Source: an uncultured Sphingomonas sp.
GTDB taxonomy: Bacteria; Pseudomonadota; Alphaproteobacteria; Sphingomonadales; Sphingomonadaceae
Length of the DNA stretch: 8,571 nt
Direction: 5' to 3'
NCBI GenBank assembly: GCA_934555855.1
Contig: CAKTFL010000071.1
Coordinates: 1-8,571, forward strand
Shown: in pieces, positions 7,881 to 8,571 of the stretch
Layout of the letters: every line of letters begins with the position of its first letter
How positions within the stretch are numbered: the first letter of the stretch is position 1
The notes under the pieces: generated by a model
Seen by the model: only the letters and a program-made list of their open reading frames with translations
The model's database searches: none
Told to the model about the DNA's origin: nothing
Made by a program: the position numbers and the translations under genes

Positions 7881-8368
7881 TCCTCTGCCGATCCGTTTGT
7901 TTCTTCGGCCAAATTCAGCGGATGCGACGGCTGAATAGTCGATACGGCATGTTTGTAGACGAGCTGCACCAGCCCCTCCCGCTGGAGCAACATGCAGAAA
8001 AGGTCGAAGCCTGTGATCGCGCCCTGGAGCATGACGCCGTTAACCAGGAACATGGTCACGCTGTCACCCGACCGGCGAACCGCGTTGAGGAAGATATCCT
8101 GGAGCAAGGGCTGCTTGCGCGCGCCGTCCTGCCCCGCCTCAACGATCGCCGCCACGTCCACCGACCCGGTCGGCATGATGGTCGAGATGGCGTGCTTGTA
8201 GATCAGCTGCGATTGTCCGTCGCGCCGCAGCAGCACGGAAAAATTGTCGAACCAGGTGACAATGCCTTGCAGCTTCACGCCCTTTACCAGAAACATCGTC
8301 ACTGGTGTTTTGGAGCGTCGAAGCGCGTTGAGGAACTGGTCCTGAAGCGAGCCTTGCTTGTCGGCCAT
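7877..8368 (-). CDS. hfq: RNA chaperone Hfq, tandem double-domain form
   Basis: Hfq is the hexameric Sm-like RNA chaperone that pairs small RNAs with mRNAs. Typical Hfq has about 70-100 residues and one Sm domain; this one has 163 residues and two. Domain 1 (about 8-66) has [11 protein letters not shown], an Sm1 region ending KLQG and the Sm2 motif YKHAIST (57-63). Domain 2 (about 89-147) repeats this as [11 protein letters not shown] and YKHAVST (138-144). The two align without gaps over 59 positions with 39 identical. A linker of about 22 residues joins them, and an acidic tail (EETNGSAED) ends the protein. Proximal-face Q, D, K and H equivalents (Q9, D10, K58, H59; Q90, D91, K139, H140) are kept in both. 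Domain 2 differs at distal-face and rim positions. Three such chains would make a ring of six Sm folds (inference). The ATG at 8368 is preceded by only a weak purine stretch. It lies between ntrX and hflX, the usual place. Confidence 0.95.
   Translation of the reverse strand: MADKQGSLQDQFLNALRRSKTPVTMFLVKGVKLQGIVTWFDNFSVLLRRDGQSQLIYKHAISTIMPTGSVDVAAIVEAGQDGARKQPLLQDIFLNAVRRSGDSVTMFLVNGVMLQGAITGFDLFCMLLQREGLVQLVYKHAVSTIQPSHPLNLAEETNGSAED
7928..8104 (-). repeat. Hfq Sm domain copy 2 (internal gene duplication)
   Basis: This segment encodes residues 89-147. Protein identity to copy 1 is 39 of 59 without gaps. It keeps the YKH motif and rim R98/R99 but has M113 where copy 1 has K32, G101 where copy 1 has K20, and L123 where copy 1 has N42, so it looks like the more diverged copy. 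Confidence 0.85.
8171..8347 (-). repeat. Hfq Sm domain copy 1 (internal gene duplication)
   Basis: This segment encodes residues 8-66 of the double Hfq and corresponds to copy 2 at a shift of 243 bases (81 codons). Copy 1 is the more canonical one: it keeps the lysine equivalent to E. coli K31 (K32 here), the rim arginines R17 and R18 followed by K20, and Asn at the Q41-equivalent position (N42). Confidence 0.85.
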
Positions 8369-8391
8369 GGGATTCTTGTCGTCCGTTCTTG

Positions 8392-8410
8392 GCGGAGCTC
8401 ATGGCTCCGC
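8392..8410 (-). promoter_or_regulatory. Perfect 7-bp inverted repeat in the hfq leader
   Basis: Arms 8392-8398 and 8404-8410 (GCGGAGC / GCTCCGC) enclose a 5-nt loop. In minus-strand RNA the hairpin ends 23 nt before the hfq ATG, close to where a ribosome would bind. A second, shorter inverted repeat lies just upstream (8415-8419 with 8425-8429, CGCCG / CGGCG). A role in hfq translation or autoregulation is possible but inferred. No U-run follows, so it is not a standard terminator. Confidence 0.4.
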
Positions 8411-8463
8411 GGCGCGCCGTTTCCCGGCGTCGGATCGCCACTCTCGGGAATGGCTGAACGCAA

Positions 8464-8494
8464 TGTATGGTCGCGGGCAAGCCGCGTCCATACA
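8464..8494 (-). terminator. Strong hairpin just after ntrX, candidate terminator or processing site
   Basis: A 31-nt stem-loop starts 6 nt after the stop codon at 8501. The outer arms TGTATGG (8464-8470) and CCATACA (8488-8494) pair perfectly, then one mismatch, then a 5-bp inner stem (8472-8476 with 8482-8486) around a 5-nt loop. On the minus strand the bases after it read TTGCGTT, a broken U-tract, so termination may be partial. It could also separate ntrX from hfq by RNA processing. The pairing is directly visible; the role is inferred. Confidence 0.5.
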
Positions 8495-8500
8495 CCTGGG

Positions 8501-8571
8501 TCAGCTATCGTCGCGCGACTCGGTGATACCCAGCAGCTTCAACTTGCGGTGAAGGGCCGACCGCTCCATGC
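8501..8571 (-). CDS. ntrX: C-terminal end of NtrC-family response regulator, probably NtrX (partial)
   Basis: Only the last 22 codons plus two bases of the preceding one are in the window, read on the minus strand from the right edge. The peptide contains MERSALHRKLKLLGI, the second helix of the Fis-type DNA-binding helix-turn-helix that closes NtrC-family sigma-54 activators, followed by a short polar tail ending RDDS. In alphaproteobacteria ntrX lies directly upstream of hfq and hflX, and this exact order is seen here, so NtrX is the best call. NtrX is the response regulator paired with sensor kinase NtrY and takes part in nitrogen, redox and cell-envelope control. Other NtrC-type regulators end similarly, so the identification leans on context. 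Confidence 0.8.
   Translation of the reverse strand, partial: MERSALHRKLKLLGITESRDDS

Larger units (their letters stand above)
8369..8500 (-). other. ntrX-hfq intergenic leader
   Basis: The largest non-coding stretch in the window, 132 bases. It holds the post-ntrX hairpin and the two leader inverted repeats listed separately. I find no convincing -35/-10 pair on the minus strand, though promoter consensus is weak in this group, so an hfq promoter here cannot be excluded. No small-RNA gene can be supported. Confidence 0.6.

Noticed and set aside
8369..8500. Possible small RNA or riboswitch between ntrX and hfq
   Set aside because: The hairpins are real, but no promoter-terminator pair or known riboswitch core could be recognised.
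8358..8552. Small plus-strand frame across the ntrX-hfq gap
   Set aside because: No ribosome binding site or recognisable content; it overlaps the ends of two real genes and non-coding hairpins.

Overview
The window is GC-rich, tightly packed chromosomal DNA from an alphaproteobacterium, most likely a sphingomonad (Sphingomonadales). This rests on two things. The gene order dac-holB-metG-tatD-MBL hydrolase is a typical alphaproteobacterial housekeeping block, and ntrX-hfq-hflX is a typical alphaproteobacterial regulatory block. The Hfq is a doubled protein of a kind I recall, unverified, being noted in sphingomonads. There are no mobile elements, tRNAs, rRNAs or CRISPR arrays, and coding density is close to complete.

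Layout. The plus strand from 1 to 6542 carries seven genes in one direction: a D-Ala-D-Ala carboxypeptidase missing its N-terminus at the left edge, holB (clamp-loader delta'), metG (short methionyl-tRNA synthetase), tatD (metal-dependent DNase), a PhnP-like metallo-beta-lactamase-fold hydrolase, a membrane-anchored retropepsin-like aspartic protease, and mazG (NTP pyrophosphohydrolase). Gaps are 13 and 10 bp, then overlaps of 1, 4 and 4 bp, then a 40-bp gap before mazG, so most or all of these genes are probably co-transcribed and translationally coupled. The minus strand from 8571 down to 6567 carries the last 22 codons of an NtrC-family regulator (probably ntrX), a leader region with inverted repeats, hfq, and hflX, whose TTG start overlaps the hfq stop by 4 bp. 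mazG and hflX converge across 24 bp, and a hairpin spans that junction.

The genes are mostly housekeeping: cell-wall trimming, replication, tRNA charging, DNA end processing and nucleotide-pool cleaning on one strand, and post-transcriptional and ribosome-rescue control on the other. The most distinctive element is the Hfq protein. It has 163 residues and contains two complete Sm-type Hfq domains in tandem (39 of 59 positions identical without gaps). The second copy has lost several residues that bind RNA in Escherichia coli Hfq. This predicts a pseudo-hexamer built from three two-domain chains with alternating, non-equivalent RNA-binding sites. A second point is that tmk (thymidylate kinase), which often lies between dac and holB in alphaproteobacteria, is absent from that position.
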